DNA of 64,000 bases from an uncultured Acidobacteriota bacterium. Lineage in GTDB: Bacteria > Acidobacteriota > Terriglobia > Bryobacterales > Bryobacteraceae. The stretch covers positions 287,777-351,776 of the forward strand of contig CADEFT010000001.1 of the NCBI GenBank assembly GCA_902826685.1. The letters are read 5' to 3'. Positions 56,316-64,000 of this stretch are shown piece by piece (the stretch's first letter is position 1; each line of letters begins with the position of its first letter). The notes beneath the pieces were generated by a model. It had not been told where the DNA came from. It did not search any database and worked only from the letters and a program-made list of their open reading frames with translations. The translations under genes and the position numbers were made by a program.

Positions 56316-57596
56316 ATGCGGACATGGGCTCTCGTCCTGTTCCTGGCGGCCGGCGCGGCTTCTGCGCAGGATCCCGCCGAACCAGCGGGTACGTTGGATC
56401 GGATCCAAACGCGTTTGCGCGATAACCTGGCGCGGCTTCCGGATTTCACATGCCGGCAGTCGATCCAGCGCATGCGCCGGGTCAAACCCGACGCACCCTG
56501 GGAAAAATACGACACGATGCGCGTCGAGGTCGCCTATGTCGGCGGCGAGGAAGTTCACGGCTGGTCGGGATCGAAGCTGGGGGAGAAGGAGTTGCGCGAG
56601 CTTACGGGCCGGGGCAGCGTCAGCACGGGATCTTTCGCCACGCACGCGCGCAGCGCCGTGCTCGGCAAGAACAACGGGTACGGCTACGCGGGCGAAACGG
56701 AACTGCGCGATGGCCGCAAAGCGATCCGTTACGATTTTGAAGTTCCCAAGGAGGTCAGCGTTTTCAAGGTGCGTGCCGGGGCGGCGGAGGCGGTGGCCGG
56801 CTTTCGCGGCGCCTTCTGGGTCCATCCGGAAACCTTCGACCTGATGAAGCTCATGATCGAGGTGGAGGAAGCTCCGGGACTGCCGGTGGCGGCCCTTTCC
56901 GAAGCGATGGAGTATGAGCGCATGACGATCGGCGAGGGTAGTTTCCTTCTGCCAAAGACCGCCGAGCTCCTGATCGAGCTGCCCGACGGCACCGAGAATC
57001 GCAACGTGACGCAGGTGGAGGCGTGCCGCCAGTATGGAGCCGAATCGAAGATCCAGTTTGCGGGAACGGAAGCGCCGGAACGGCCGGCGGCGGAGCCTGT
57101 TGCCGTCCAGGGCGGCCCGGTAGAGCTGCCGGCGCGCTCGATCGTCGAAGTGCATCTCGATACCGAGATCGACCCGGAGCGCGCGGCGGCCGGCGATCCG
57201 GTACGCGCCGTGCTCGCCAAGCCGCTGAAGGCGAGCGAAAAGGTGCTCATTCCGGAAGGCGCATTGCTGCAGGGCCGGCTTACCAGGCTTGAGCGCGAGG
57301 CCAAGCCGCTGCCGCACTACGTCATCGCGATGGAGTTGACCTCGGTTGAATGGGCGGCCGGAAGCGCCGAAATCCGAGCCACCATGGAGGACGCCGCCGG
57401 CCAGGGCGTGATGCGCGTACAGAAGACGTTCATGCCCACTTTCGACCGGCAGCGGCGCGCGCCGGCGATGTCGATTCTGGTGCGGGAGCAGCAAAAGGGC
57501 CAGGGCGTCATTCACTGGGACGCCCGCCAGAGCCGCGTGAAGAAGGGGCTGCGTATGCTCTGGCAACTGCACGGGCCCGGGTTAGAATTGCGATAG
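56316..57596 (+). CDS. Secreted protein of unknown function (acidobacterial type)
   Basis: The 426-residue protein starts MRTWALVLFLAAGAASAQDP at 56316 (signal peptide). The first half (about 25-230) has LPDFTCRQSIQRMRRV and AGFRGAFWVHPETFDLMKLM, which resemble uncharacterised acidobacterial secreted proteins that process surface features. The second half (about 250-425), with VPARSIVEVHLDTEIDP-like text (LPARSIVEVHLDTEIDPE) and VLIPEGALLQGRLTRLERE, is reminiscent of outer membrane stress or conjugation (TrbI-like) proteins. No catalytic motif is visible. Its stop codon overlaps the next gene's GTG by one base. Confidence 0.5.
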   Translation: MRTWALVLFLAAGAASAQDPAEPAGTLDRIQTRLRDNLARLPDFTCRQSIQRMRRVKPDAPWEKYDTMRVEVAYVGGEEVHGWSGSKLGEKELRELTGRGSVSTGSFATHARSAVLGKNNGYGYAGETELRDGRKAIRYDFEVPKEVSVFKVRAGAAEAVAGFRGAFWVHPETFDLMKLMIEVEEAPGLPVAALSEAMEYERMTIGEGSFLLPKTAELLIELPDGTENRNVTQVEACRQYGAESKIQFAGTEAPERPAAEPVAVQGGPVELPARSIVEVHLDTEIDPERAAAGDPVRAVLAKPLKASEKVLIPEGALLQGRLTRLEREAKPLPHYVIAMELTSVEWAAGSAEIRATMEDAAGQGVMRVQKTFMPTFDRQRRAPAMSILVREQQKGQGVIHWDARQSRVKKGLRMLWQLHGPGLELR

Positions 57597-58531
57597 TGCC
57601 CGACGACCTGGTTGTCCTGTTCGAACATCCGGAATGGCAGAAGCCGCTGTGGGCCGCGCTCGACCGGCGCGGGCTGCGCTACTCCGCCTGCGATCTGAAA
57701 CGCGCCGCTTTCGATCCGGATGCGGTGCCCGCCGCGCCGCTTTACTTCAATCAGGCGAGCCCCAGCGCTTACGTGCGCGGTAACACGCGCGCCGTGCCGC
57801 TCGCCTTGTCGCTGATGCGATCGCTTGAGATGGGCGGCGCTCGCGTGTTGAACGGCTCGCGCGCCTTTGCGCTCGAACTGAGCAAGTCGGCGCAGGCGGC
57901 GCTGCTGCACCGGTTGGGGATCGCGCATCCGCGGTCGCTCGCCTTCAACGATCCGGAGGCGGCGCTCGAGCGATGGACCGGCGGATGGCCCGCGCTGGTC
58001 AAACCGGAACAGGGCGGCAGCGGCGCACGCATGTTCCTGTTGCAGTCGCCGGAGGAACTGCGCAAACTGCTCCGCGAACAACCGGACCTGTGGCTGCCCG
58101 ACAATTTGTTGCTGTTGCAGGAATACTTCCCGGTGAAGCCGGGCCAGGGCATCGTGCGCATGGAATTCCTGGGTGGAAAGCTGCTGTACGCGATGCGTGT
58201 CATTTCACACGGCGCGTTCAACCTATGCCCTTCGGAAGCCTGCAATCCGGAAAGCGGCGGTGAAGCTTCCCATTGCGTTGTCCAGGCGCCGGTGAAGCCG
58301 GTAGAGTTCTATCCTTACAAGGAAGTGCCCGCCGAAGCCGTGGCGGAGGGAGAGCGGATCATGGCTGCAGGGGGCCTGGACGTGGGTGGAATCGAATACC
58401 TGGAAGCGGCGGACGGGCGGCGCGTGTTCTACGACATCAACGCCAACTCGAACCTGCGCGCGCCCATCGGGCAGGCGTTCGGGTTCGATCCATTCGAGCG
58501 GGTAGTGGATTGGCTGCGCAGCCTTAAGTAG
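57596..58531 (+). CDS. ATP-grasp protein (RimK-like)
   Basis: The 311-residue protein starts at a GTG that overlaps the previous gene's TAG (TAGTG at 57594-57598), indicating coupling. ATP-grasp motifs include WPALVKPEQGGSGARMFLLQ (about 130-150), LLLQEYFPVKPGQGIVRMEF, and EAADGRRVFYDINANSNLRA (metal-binding Asp/Asn). These belong to the RimK-type ligases, which join a carboxylate to an amine using ATP; the substrate here is unknown. The 3' end overlaps the convergent Tudor-like gene by 8 bases. Confidence 0.8.
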   Translation: MPDDLVVLFEHPEWQKPLWAALDRRGLRYSACDLKRAAFDPDAVPAAPLYFNQASPSAYVRGNTRAVPLALSLMRSLEMGGARVLNGSRAFALELSKSAQAALLHRLGIAHPRSLAFNDPEAALERWTGGWPALVKPEQGGSGARMFLLQSPEELRKLLREQPDLWLPDNLLLLQEYFPVKPGQGIVRMEFLGGKLLYAMRVISHGAFNLCPSEACNPESGGEASHCVVQAPVKPVEFYPYKEVPAEAVAEGERIMAAGGLDVGGIEYLEAADGRRVFYDINANSNLRAPIGQAFGFDPFERVVDWLRSLK

Positions 58532-58757
58532 CGGCGGGAGCGGCCTTCTTGCGGGCCCGGGTAGCACGCTTTTCGGCGGGCGGCTGCCGGTCGCTTTTCT
58601 TCAGATTGGGCAGCACCATGTGGGCCACGAACTTCTTCTCGCCGTGCTCGTCGAACTTGATGACGACGTAGTCTTCGGTGCAGGAAACAACGCTGCCCAG
58701 TCCGAACTTGGTGTGTTCGACCTGAGCACCCGGTGCGTAGGCGGGCTTTGTGGCCAT
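58524..58757 (-). CDS. Small protein with UvrD/PcrA-type Tudor-like domain
   Basis: The 77-residue protein, started at 58757 (MATKPAYAPGAQVEHTKFGL), is little more than the small C-terminal SH3/Tudor-like domain known from PcrA/UvrD helicases: G-x-x-V-x-H-x-K-F-G-x-G-x-V-x-S then VVIKFDEHGEKKFVAHMV, with a Lys/Arg-rich tail (KRATRARKKAAPAA). In PcrA this domain contacts RNA polymerase. A free-standing copy may compete for or bind the same partner. The longer frame to 58793 is possible. Confidence 0.7.
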   Translation of the reverse strand: MATKPAYAPGAQVEHTKFGLGSVVSCTEDYVVIKFDEHGEKKFVAHMVLPNLKKSDRQPPAEKRATRARKKAAPAAT

Positions 58758-58915
58758 GGGTGTTCGAAAATCCTCAGCTTCTAAGTCTAACAAATTCAGC
58801 GGTTTCGTGCAAAGTTAGAATTTTTCGCGCGTCCTGTCGCAAAACGTGCCGCCTCTGGCGCTTCCTCGACTGAAGAAAGAAACGGCGCTCATTGCGCTGA
58901 ATCAGGAGAAAACCC

Positions 58916-60595
58916 ATGTCATCACCGAAACCACGTTTGGAAGCGCTCCGGCCGGTTGTAGCAGCAGCGGCGTTTCTCGTCCTCGGCAACCTTCCGGCCG
59001 GCGCCTGGGACGCCGCGAAAGCCGATTGCAAACACTCCGAATGCAACGGCGGAACCTACGCCGACACGTCCAACAGGAGATGGAGCGGGAATACGCACTT
59101 GTGGATCGTAAACCGCGCGCTCGAACTGCTTTCGCGCACAAGCGACCCCGTGGCCGCCGCCGTGGTGAACAAAATGAACAACGCCACTTGCCGCCCCAAC
59201 TGGGAACTGGGCATCTGGGACGGCGATGAGAAGTGGGTGGACGCGGGCAGCTATCCGGGCTCGCATTTCTACAATGCCTCCGGCAGGAATTGGGTAGGCG
59301 ATTCGACCAGTTCCGTCACCTACCGGATCGTGGGCAATTTGCACGACGAGACCAACGGAAAGTATCCCAACGCCAGGAAAGCAATGCAAACCCGCATTCG
59401 CGCGATTGGCGCTCTCTCCACCGCCGCCACCTGCTATGAGCTTGGCGTCGCTCTTCATTACATGGGTGATATGACCCAGCCGATGCATACTTCCAGCATG
59501 TCCTCCGCCACCACCTTGTACGAAGGACTGCACCCGCTGTTTGAAGAATATGTAGGGGCGATTCACAACCGTTTCCCGCTGCGCCCGGCCGACAAATGGG
59601 ATGGACGCTTTGCGATCACCCCCGATTGGGTCCTCGAAGAGACTTCCAAGTTCTTCAACCCGCGCACTCCCGTTCTGCTGAACGCGATCAAAGGCTCCGG
59701 CATCGCCTGCACCTACGGCACCACCTATGGCTATACCGCGGGCTGGTGCTTCCACGGCAACGCGGGGGTGGATGCGCAGGTGGAGGCTATTCTTCGCGAT
59801 GCCTATCAATCCATGGCCAGCTTCATTTACACCGCGGCCAAACCCCGCCGCGTATCCCTTGCGGCAGGCGGCAATGAAGTCTACCTGGTGGGGGACAATT
59901 CCGACGGTGGCACCAACTATCTCATCCGGCGTCTAAACCAAAACAGCTGGGATCTGGTACCAGGCTCGGCTTCGACCGTAAGCGTGGATGGCACCGGCGC
60001 ACCCTGGGTGGTTACGTCGGAGGGAGCCATCTATCGCCGCGAGAACAACAATTGGGTTCTGAAGCCCGGCCAGGTGCAACAGATCGGCCTTCGCAAAACG
60101 CCGCCAACGGCCGGCGATCCCGCGGATGCGAAAGAAGGAATCTGGGCTGTCGGCTATACGCGCCAGAGCGATGACTTCTGGATCCACAAATGGGGCGGCT
60201 CCGATTTCGGCAACGCCTACAACGGAGCGGTCGGCGTAAAAGTGGCGGTTCTCGGCGTGGAACCGTGGCTGTTGAAATCGAACGGCTCCCTCTGGACCAG
60301 GAATGCGCTCTATAATTTCGACAATCGTATGAGCCTCAATGTGGACGGGCAAGGTGAGCAGCCGCTTTCCGACATCGCATGCGGAACCAACACCTGCTGG
60401 GCGATTGGCACCAAGCCCTCGCCCGGTTCGCCCGGCAACTTCAACGTACTCAAATGGAACGGGAAGGGATGGACCACGGTTCCGGGCGAGGCCGTGGCGA
60501 TCGCAGTCGATGGCGCGGATGTGCCCTGGGTGGTAACGGCCGCTAATGCCGTTTGGAAGCAGGACAGCACCAGCGGCTGGCGGCGGATGAACTGA
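58916..60595 (+). CDS. Zinc-dependent phospholipase C fused to tectonin-like repeats
   Basis: The 559-residue secreted protein has a signal peptide ending LPAGA with mature Trp31, as in Bacillus/Clostridium zinc phospholipase C, where the N-terminal Trp is a zinc ligand. The catalytic part (31 to about 310) has THLWIVNRALELL (60-72), SHFYNASGRNW, and LHYMGDMTQPMHTSSM (180-195) with His181, Asp185 and His191. The C-terminal part (about 312-559) has repeats such as VSLAAGGNEVYLVGDN, VSVDGTGAPWVVTSEGAIYR and IAVDGADVPWVVTAANAVWK that resemble tectonin beta-propeller blades, usually sugar- or LPS-binding. The combination is unusual. Confidence 0.83.
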   Translation: MSSPKPRLEALRPVVAAAAFLVLGNLPAGAWDAAKADCKHSECNGGTYADTSNRRWSGNTHLWIVNRALELLSRTSDPVAAAVVNKMNNATCRPNWELGIWDGDEKWVDAGSYPGSHFYNASGRNWVGDSTSSVTYRIVGNLHDETNGKYPNARKAMQTRIRAIGALSTAATCYELGVALHYMGDMTQPMHTSSMSSATTLYEGLHPLFEEYVGAIHNRFPLRPADKWDGRFAITPDWVLEETSKFFNPRTPVLLNAIKGSGIACTYGTTYGYTAGWCFHGNAGVDAQVEAILRDAYQSMASFIYTAAKPRRVSLAAGGNEVYLVGDNSDGGTNYLIRRLNQNSWDLVPGSASTVSVDGTGAPWVVTSEGAIYRRENNNWVLKPGQVQQIGLRKTPPTAGDPADAKEGIWAVGYTRQSDDFWIHKWGGSDFGNAYNGAVGVKVAVLGVEPWLLKSNGSLWTRNALYNFDNRMSLNVDGQGEQPLSDIACGTNTCWAIGTKPSPGSPGNFNVLKWNGKGWTTVPGEAVAIAVDGADVPWVVTAANAVWKQDSTSGWRRMN

Positions 60596-60632
60596 CTCCT
60601 CACGGCGGCCGGTGGGTCTAAGCTGGAATCCT

Positions 60633-61907
60633 ATGGGATTCCGATTCCTGCTCTCACTGGCCGCCGCCGGCATTCTGAGCGCCGAGTTCCGCGCCGCCGC
60701 GTCGAAGGTCGAGATCACGCCCAAGACTCCGCAGGCGCTGCTTGGGTACGCGCCGCGGCAATCGACGGGCGTGCACGATCCGCTGTTTCATCGCGTGGTG
60801 GCGATGGATGACGGACGGATGCAGTTCTATTTGATCTCCACCGACATCGCGCTGGTATCGCCGATGGTTTACGAGGACTTCTGCCGCGAACTGGAGAAGC
60901 AGACAGGCATCAAGCGGCGGCAGGTCTGGTGGAGCGCGACGCATACCCATTCAGCCCCGGAAGTCGGCGCCCCCGGTCTCGACAAGGTGTTTCTGGCGGA
61001 CCGCTATAAACACGAGCCCGATTGGGAGTACGCGGCCTACGTCAAGCGCACATTGATCGACGCGGTGAAAGAGGCGCGGCGGCGGCTGGCACCGGCCCGG
61101 CTCAGCACCGGCACCGGATTCGCGATGGCCAACATCAACCGGCGCGGGCGCGATCCCGAAGGCAGGATCCGGCTGGGGCTGAATCCCTACGGCCCGGTGG
61201 ATCGCGAAATCGGGCTGCTGCGCATTGAAGCCACCGACGGCGCGCTGGTGGCGCTGGTGGTGAACTACGCCATGCACGGCACCGCGCTCGGCGGCGCCAA
61301 CACGCTGATCAGCGGGGACGCGCCGGGTGTGGTCGCGGCCTATCTCGAAGGGAAACTGAAGGCGCCGGTGCTGTACATCAACGGGGCGGCGGGCAACATC
61401 GCGCCGATTTATTCGGTGTATCCCGATATCCGCTCGGCGCACCTGACCGAGTTCAACGTGCTGCTGGGCGACCGCGTGCTGGAGGCCGTGAGCCGTCTGC
61501 CGAAGGCGGCCGCGGCGCCGAAGTTCGCCGAGCAGGAGCGGGTGATCGAGACGCCGCGCAAGGCGGGTCTCGGCTGGACCAGGGAGCTGAGCGCCTACTC
61601 GAAAGAATCGGCTGGCGGGCCGCTGGTTCGCTTGCCGTTGCGTTTTCTGCGAATCGACGCGCAAACGGTGCTGTGGGCCGCTCCGCTCGAAATGTTCTGC
61701 GAGCTGGCGCTGGAGGTGCGCGACCGGTCGCCGTTCCGTCAGACGTTCTTCTTCGGCTACACCAACGGCTGGATGGGATACTTGCCGACGGCCGCGGCGT
61801 TCGCCGAAGGCGGCTATGAGCCCAGCGTTTCGGCGTTCACGCCGCGGGCGGAGCGGGAAGTGGTGGAAGCGGCGCTGGCCGGGATTCAAAAACTCGCGTC
61901 GAAATAG
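60633..61907 (+). CDS. Neutral/alkaline ceramidase-like secreted hydrolase
   Basis: The 424-residue protein starts MGFRFLLSLAAAGILSA at 60633 (signal peptide). The catalytic domain has AAASKVEITPKTPQALLGYA, VWWSATHTHSAPEVGAPG (zinc His region), and VVNYAMHGTALGGANTLISG, ILYINGAAGNIAP-like (VLYINGAAGNIAPIYSVYPD). These match the neutral ceramidase family (PF04734-type) zinc hydrolases, which in bacteria often act on other N-acyl lipids. It lies 20 bases before the metallo-beta-lactamase gene in the same direction. Confidence 0.8.
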   Translation: MGFRFLLSLAAAGILSAEFRAAASKVEITPKTPQALLGYAPRQSTGVHDPLFHRVVAMDDGRMQFYLISTDIALVSPMVYEDFCRELEKQTGIKRRQVWWSATHTHSAPEVGAPGLDKVFLADRYKHEPDWEYAAYVKRTLIDAVKEARRRLAPARLSTGTGFAMANINRRGRDPEGRIRLGLNPYGPVDREIGLLRIEATDGALVALVVNYAMHGTALGGANTLISGDAPGVVAAYLEGKLKAPVLYINGAAGNIAPIYSVYPDIRSAHLTEFNVLLGDRVLEAVSRLPKAAAAPKFAEQERVIETPRKAGLGWTRELSAYSKESAGGPLVRLPLRFLRIDAQTVLWAAPLEMFCELALEVRDRSPFRQTFFFGYTNGWMGYLPTAAAFAEGGYEPSVSAFTPRAEREVVEAALAGIQKLASK

Positions 61908-61926
61908 GGTGGTATCCTTCACCAAC

Positions 61927-62934
61927 ATGAGACGTCTTCCCGTCCTCGCCCTCGCCGCTACCGGCCTGATCGCTCAGCTTCCCCAGGCGGAACAGAACGC
62001 CGCCGCCCTCGGCCACATCGAAGCGGCGCGTAAGGCCGCCGGGAAAGAGCACCACGGGATTTTCGAAGGGATCTGCACCCAGTTCGCCAAGCCGGCCGCC
62101 GGGCGCACGGCCGCGGCCCCACGGCCCAGACGCGCGGACCCGCCCGATCGCGCCACCTGGCATGCCGAGCCCGTCAAGGTTTTCGACAACCTTTACTTCG
62201 TGGGCGAAAAGGATTATGGCGCCTGGGCGGTGACGACTTCGGAAGGAATCATCATCGTCGACGCCGTCTTCGACTACTCGGTGGAAGACGAGATTGTCAA
62301 CGGCTTGAAGAAACTCGGCTTCAACCCGGCCACGATCAAATACGTGATCGTCAGCCACGGGCATCGCGACCATGTGGGCGGCGCCGGATACCTGCAGGAG
62401 CATTTCGGCTCGCGCGTCGTCATGGCCGCCGAGGATTGGGACCTGGTCGCCCAGACACAGGGAAAGTGGCTGAAGCCGCGCCGCGACATGGTGGCAACCG
62501 ATGGACAGAAGCTGACGCTCGGCGACACGACCATCACGATTTATAAGACTCCCGGGCACACGCTCGGTACGCTCTCGGTGCTGGTGCCGGTGAAGGACAA
62601 CGGCAAGCCGCATCTTGCCGCGTCCTGGGGCGGCACGGGATTCAACTGGTTGAACGGAGGCTCCGCTTACATCACGCCGGACAGGCCCAGTCCGTTCTGG
62701 TTCGGCCAATACATCAAGTCGGCCGCACGGTTTCGCGAGATCGTGGCCAAAGCCGGAGCAGATGTGCTCATCGCCAATCACACTCACTTGGACGATGCGA
62801 AGAACAAGCTGCCCGCGATGGCGAAGCGGCGCCCCTCCGATCCCCATCCTTACGTGATCGGCAATGACGCCGTGGTGCGCTATGTGACGGTGGCTTCCGA
62901 ATGCGCCCAGGCCGGGTTGGCTCGCGAACGATAG
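61927..62934 (+). CDS. Metallo-beta-lactamase-fold secreted hydrolase
   Basis: The 335-residue protein starts at 61927 with a signal peptide (MRRLPVLALAATGLIAQLPQ). The MBL motifs are SHGHRDHVGG (142-151; His144, His146, Asp148, His149), TPGHTLGTL (about 221) and IANHTHLDD (about 284), the zinc-binding set of subclass B3-like hydrolases. A helical region precedes the MBL core. It could hydrolyse a lactam, lactone, phosphoester or similar; the substrate is unknown. It converges directly on the TPR gene (stop to stop, adjacent). Confidence 0.8.
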   Translation: MRRLPVLALAATGLIAQLPQAEQNAAALGHIEAARKAAGKEHHGIFEGICTQFAKPAAGRTAAAPRPRRADPPDRATWHAEPVKVFDNLYFVGEKDYGAWAVTTSEGIIIVDAVFDYSVEDEIVNGLKKLGFNPATIKYVIVSHGHRDHVGGAGYLQEHFGSRVVMAAEDWDLVAQTQGKWLKPRRDMVATDGQKLTLGDTTITIYKTPGHTLGTLSVLVPVKDNGKPHLAASWGGTGFNWLNGGSAYITPDRPSPFWFGQYIKSAARFREIVAKAGADVLIANHTHLDDAKNKLPAMAKRRPSDPHPYVIGNDAVVRYVTVASECAQAGLARER

Positions 62935-64000
62935 CTATCGCGCGGCCCGTGGCAAATCCCTCGTCGCCGGGCCACCCATTGTTCCCAGCCGCTTCGCCTG
63001 CATCGCCTCGAGTTTCTTCTTCACCTCCGCCGCCTGCGCGAACAGAGCCTGGGCGGCATCCTTGCGCCCCTGCGCCTGGCGGATCTGCGCCAGCGTATTG
63101 TAGGGCCCCGGCGTACCTGGATCGAGCCGGATCGCCTCTTCGAGCGCCTGCGCCGCCGCGTCCATCTCGCCCTTCTGTTTGAGCGCCGTTCCCAGCATGT
63201 AGTGCGCGGCCGCGTAATCCGGCTTCAACCGGATGGCCTGCCGCATGGCCTCGGCGGTCTCTTCGAAATCGCCGGCCTGCCACGCGGTGATGCCGAAGGT
63301 GTAGTAAGCTTCCACCATCCCGGGATTGAGCCGCATGGCCTCGCGAAACTCGTGCTTGGCCTCATCCAGACGGTCCTTCTGCTTCAGCGCCAGCGCCAGG
63401 TCGTAGCGGATCACCGCTTCCCGCGGGTACCGCTTGGCCAGGCTTTCGAACTCGCGCACGGCGGTGTCGTAGTCGCCCTTCTGCAGATAAGCGTAGGCGA
63501 TGTTCACCTGCGCGGCCATGTGCTCTGGATCCTGCTTCAGAATCGTGCGGAACTGTGCGATGCCCTCCTCGGCGGCACCCGTATCGGCCAGCAGGAAGCC
63601 AAGATTATTGCGGAACTCGAGCGACTTCGGATTCAATGCGACGGCCTTGCGGTAAGCCGCGCGCGCCTCGTCGGCCCTGCCGCGCCTTTGCTCGGCCAGC
63701 CCCAACTGATTCCATGCTTCGGCCCGCGCCGGACTGCGCTTCACCGCCGCCTGCAGTTCCGCCGCGGCGTCGTCATCGCGCGAAACCTCGTATAGCATCG
63801 TCCCCAGCCGGAACCGGTATTCCGCGTTCAACGGATCGAGCCGTGCCGCCTCGCGCCCGGCTGGAATGGCGCGGTCCGGATCCTTCTCCAGCCACGCCGC
63901 GATGGCCAGGTGATAATGCGCCGGCGCGTAGCTGGCATCGATCGCGATGGCCTGCTCGAACTGCGCGATCGCTTCCCGCCGCCGGTTCTGAACGGCGAGA
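62935..64000 (-). CDS. TPR-repeat protein, N-terminus outside the window
   Basis: The minus-strand frame is open to base 64000, so its start lies beyond the window; only the C-terminal about 355 residues are seen. At least eight TPR units are visible: EAIAQFEQAIAIDASYAPAH, FRLGTMLYEVSRDDDAAAEL, AWNQLGLAEQRRGRADEARA, LKQDPEHMAAQVNIAYAYLQ, MRLNPGMVEAYYTFGITAWQ and ALEEAIRLDPGTPGPYNTLA among them. An ATG inside (63831) is a shadow start, since TPR units continue upstream of it. Function is unknown; TPR proteins organise complexes. Confidence 0.85.
   Translation of the reverse strand, partial: LAVQNRRREAIAQFEQAIAIDASYAPAHYHLAIAAWLEKDPDRAIPAGREAARLDPLNAEYRFRLGTMLYEVSRDDDAAAELQAAVKRSPARAEAWNQLGLAEQRRGRADEARAAYRKAVALNPKSLEFRNNLGFLLADTGAAEEGIAQFRTILKQDPEHMAAQVNIAYAYLQKGDYDTAVREFESLAKRYPREAVIRYDLALALKQKDRLDEAKHEFREAMRLNPGMVEAYYTFGITAWQAGDFEETAEAMRQAIRLKPDYAAAHYMLGTALKQKGEMDAAAQALEEAIRLDPGTPGPYNTLAQIRQAQGRKDAAQALFAQAAEVKKKLEAMQAKRLGTMGGPATRDLPRAAR

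Overview
The window looks like the replication-origin region of an acidobacterial chromosome, most like the Solibacter/Bryobacter group. The inference rests on high GC, a duplicated orphan permease of the acidobacterial type, an ECF sigma factor of the kind found in Acidobacteria and Planctomycetes, three PSCyt1/DUF1549/DUF1553 cytochrome-like genes (two paired with DUF1501), a cytochrome/PQQ dehydrogenase, and several large secreted proteins. No plasmid, phage, insertion sequence or CRISPR array was seen.

Left part (1-21.9 kb): a truncated secretin-like gene, tRNA-Met(CAT), and the leftward block mnmG-rsmG-parA-parB with two parS-like sites. Next come purD and tRNA-Arg(CCT), an ECF sigma factor facing an ADOP permease that has a palindrome upstream, a lone PSD1 gene with a decayed tandem repeat at its 3' end, a DinB protein, a CBM9-like protein, an RHH/PIN toxin-antitoxin pair, a maleylpyruvate-isomerase-like protein, a two-domain GNAT protein and tRNA-Gly(GCC). 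The replication genes dnaA, dnaN and gyrB follow. DnaA-box-like sequences flank dnaA, and a perfect box lies between dnaA and dnaN, so oriC is probably here.

Middle part (21.9-46.1 kb): accessory and export functions. There are two PSD1+DUF1501 pairs, a reprolysin-like metalloprotease, an HpnI-like glycosyltransferase, an HDOD protein, a cytochrome-PQQ dehydrogenase, a secreted beta-trefoil protein, a MerR-TPR protein, a YjjX-type nucleotide phosphatase, a membrane acyltransferase-like protein, an M4 peptidase without a visible signal peptide, and a sorbosone-dehydrogenase-like protein whose gene overlaps a seven-heme cytochrome gene.

Right part (46.1-64 kb): a ridA / lipocalin-like / pyruvyl-transferase operon, a PMI-like cupin, an SBBP-repeat protein, an NlpC/P60-like protein, the lactate-utilisation genes lutA-lutB-lutC coupled to a beta-barrel gene, an ATP-grasp protein, a free-standing UvrD-type Tudor-like protein, a zinc phospholipase C fused to tectonin-like repeats, a neutral-ceramidase-like protein, a metallo-beta-lactamase-fold protein and a truncated TPR protein.

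Most genes are packed tightly. Convergent pairs end within a few bases of each other, and many operon neighbours share 4-base overlaps. Start sites were moved inward from the longest open frame where a signal peptide, ribosome-binding site or family N-terminus supported it. All functions are read from sequence motifs by eye; no database search was run.
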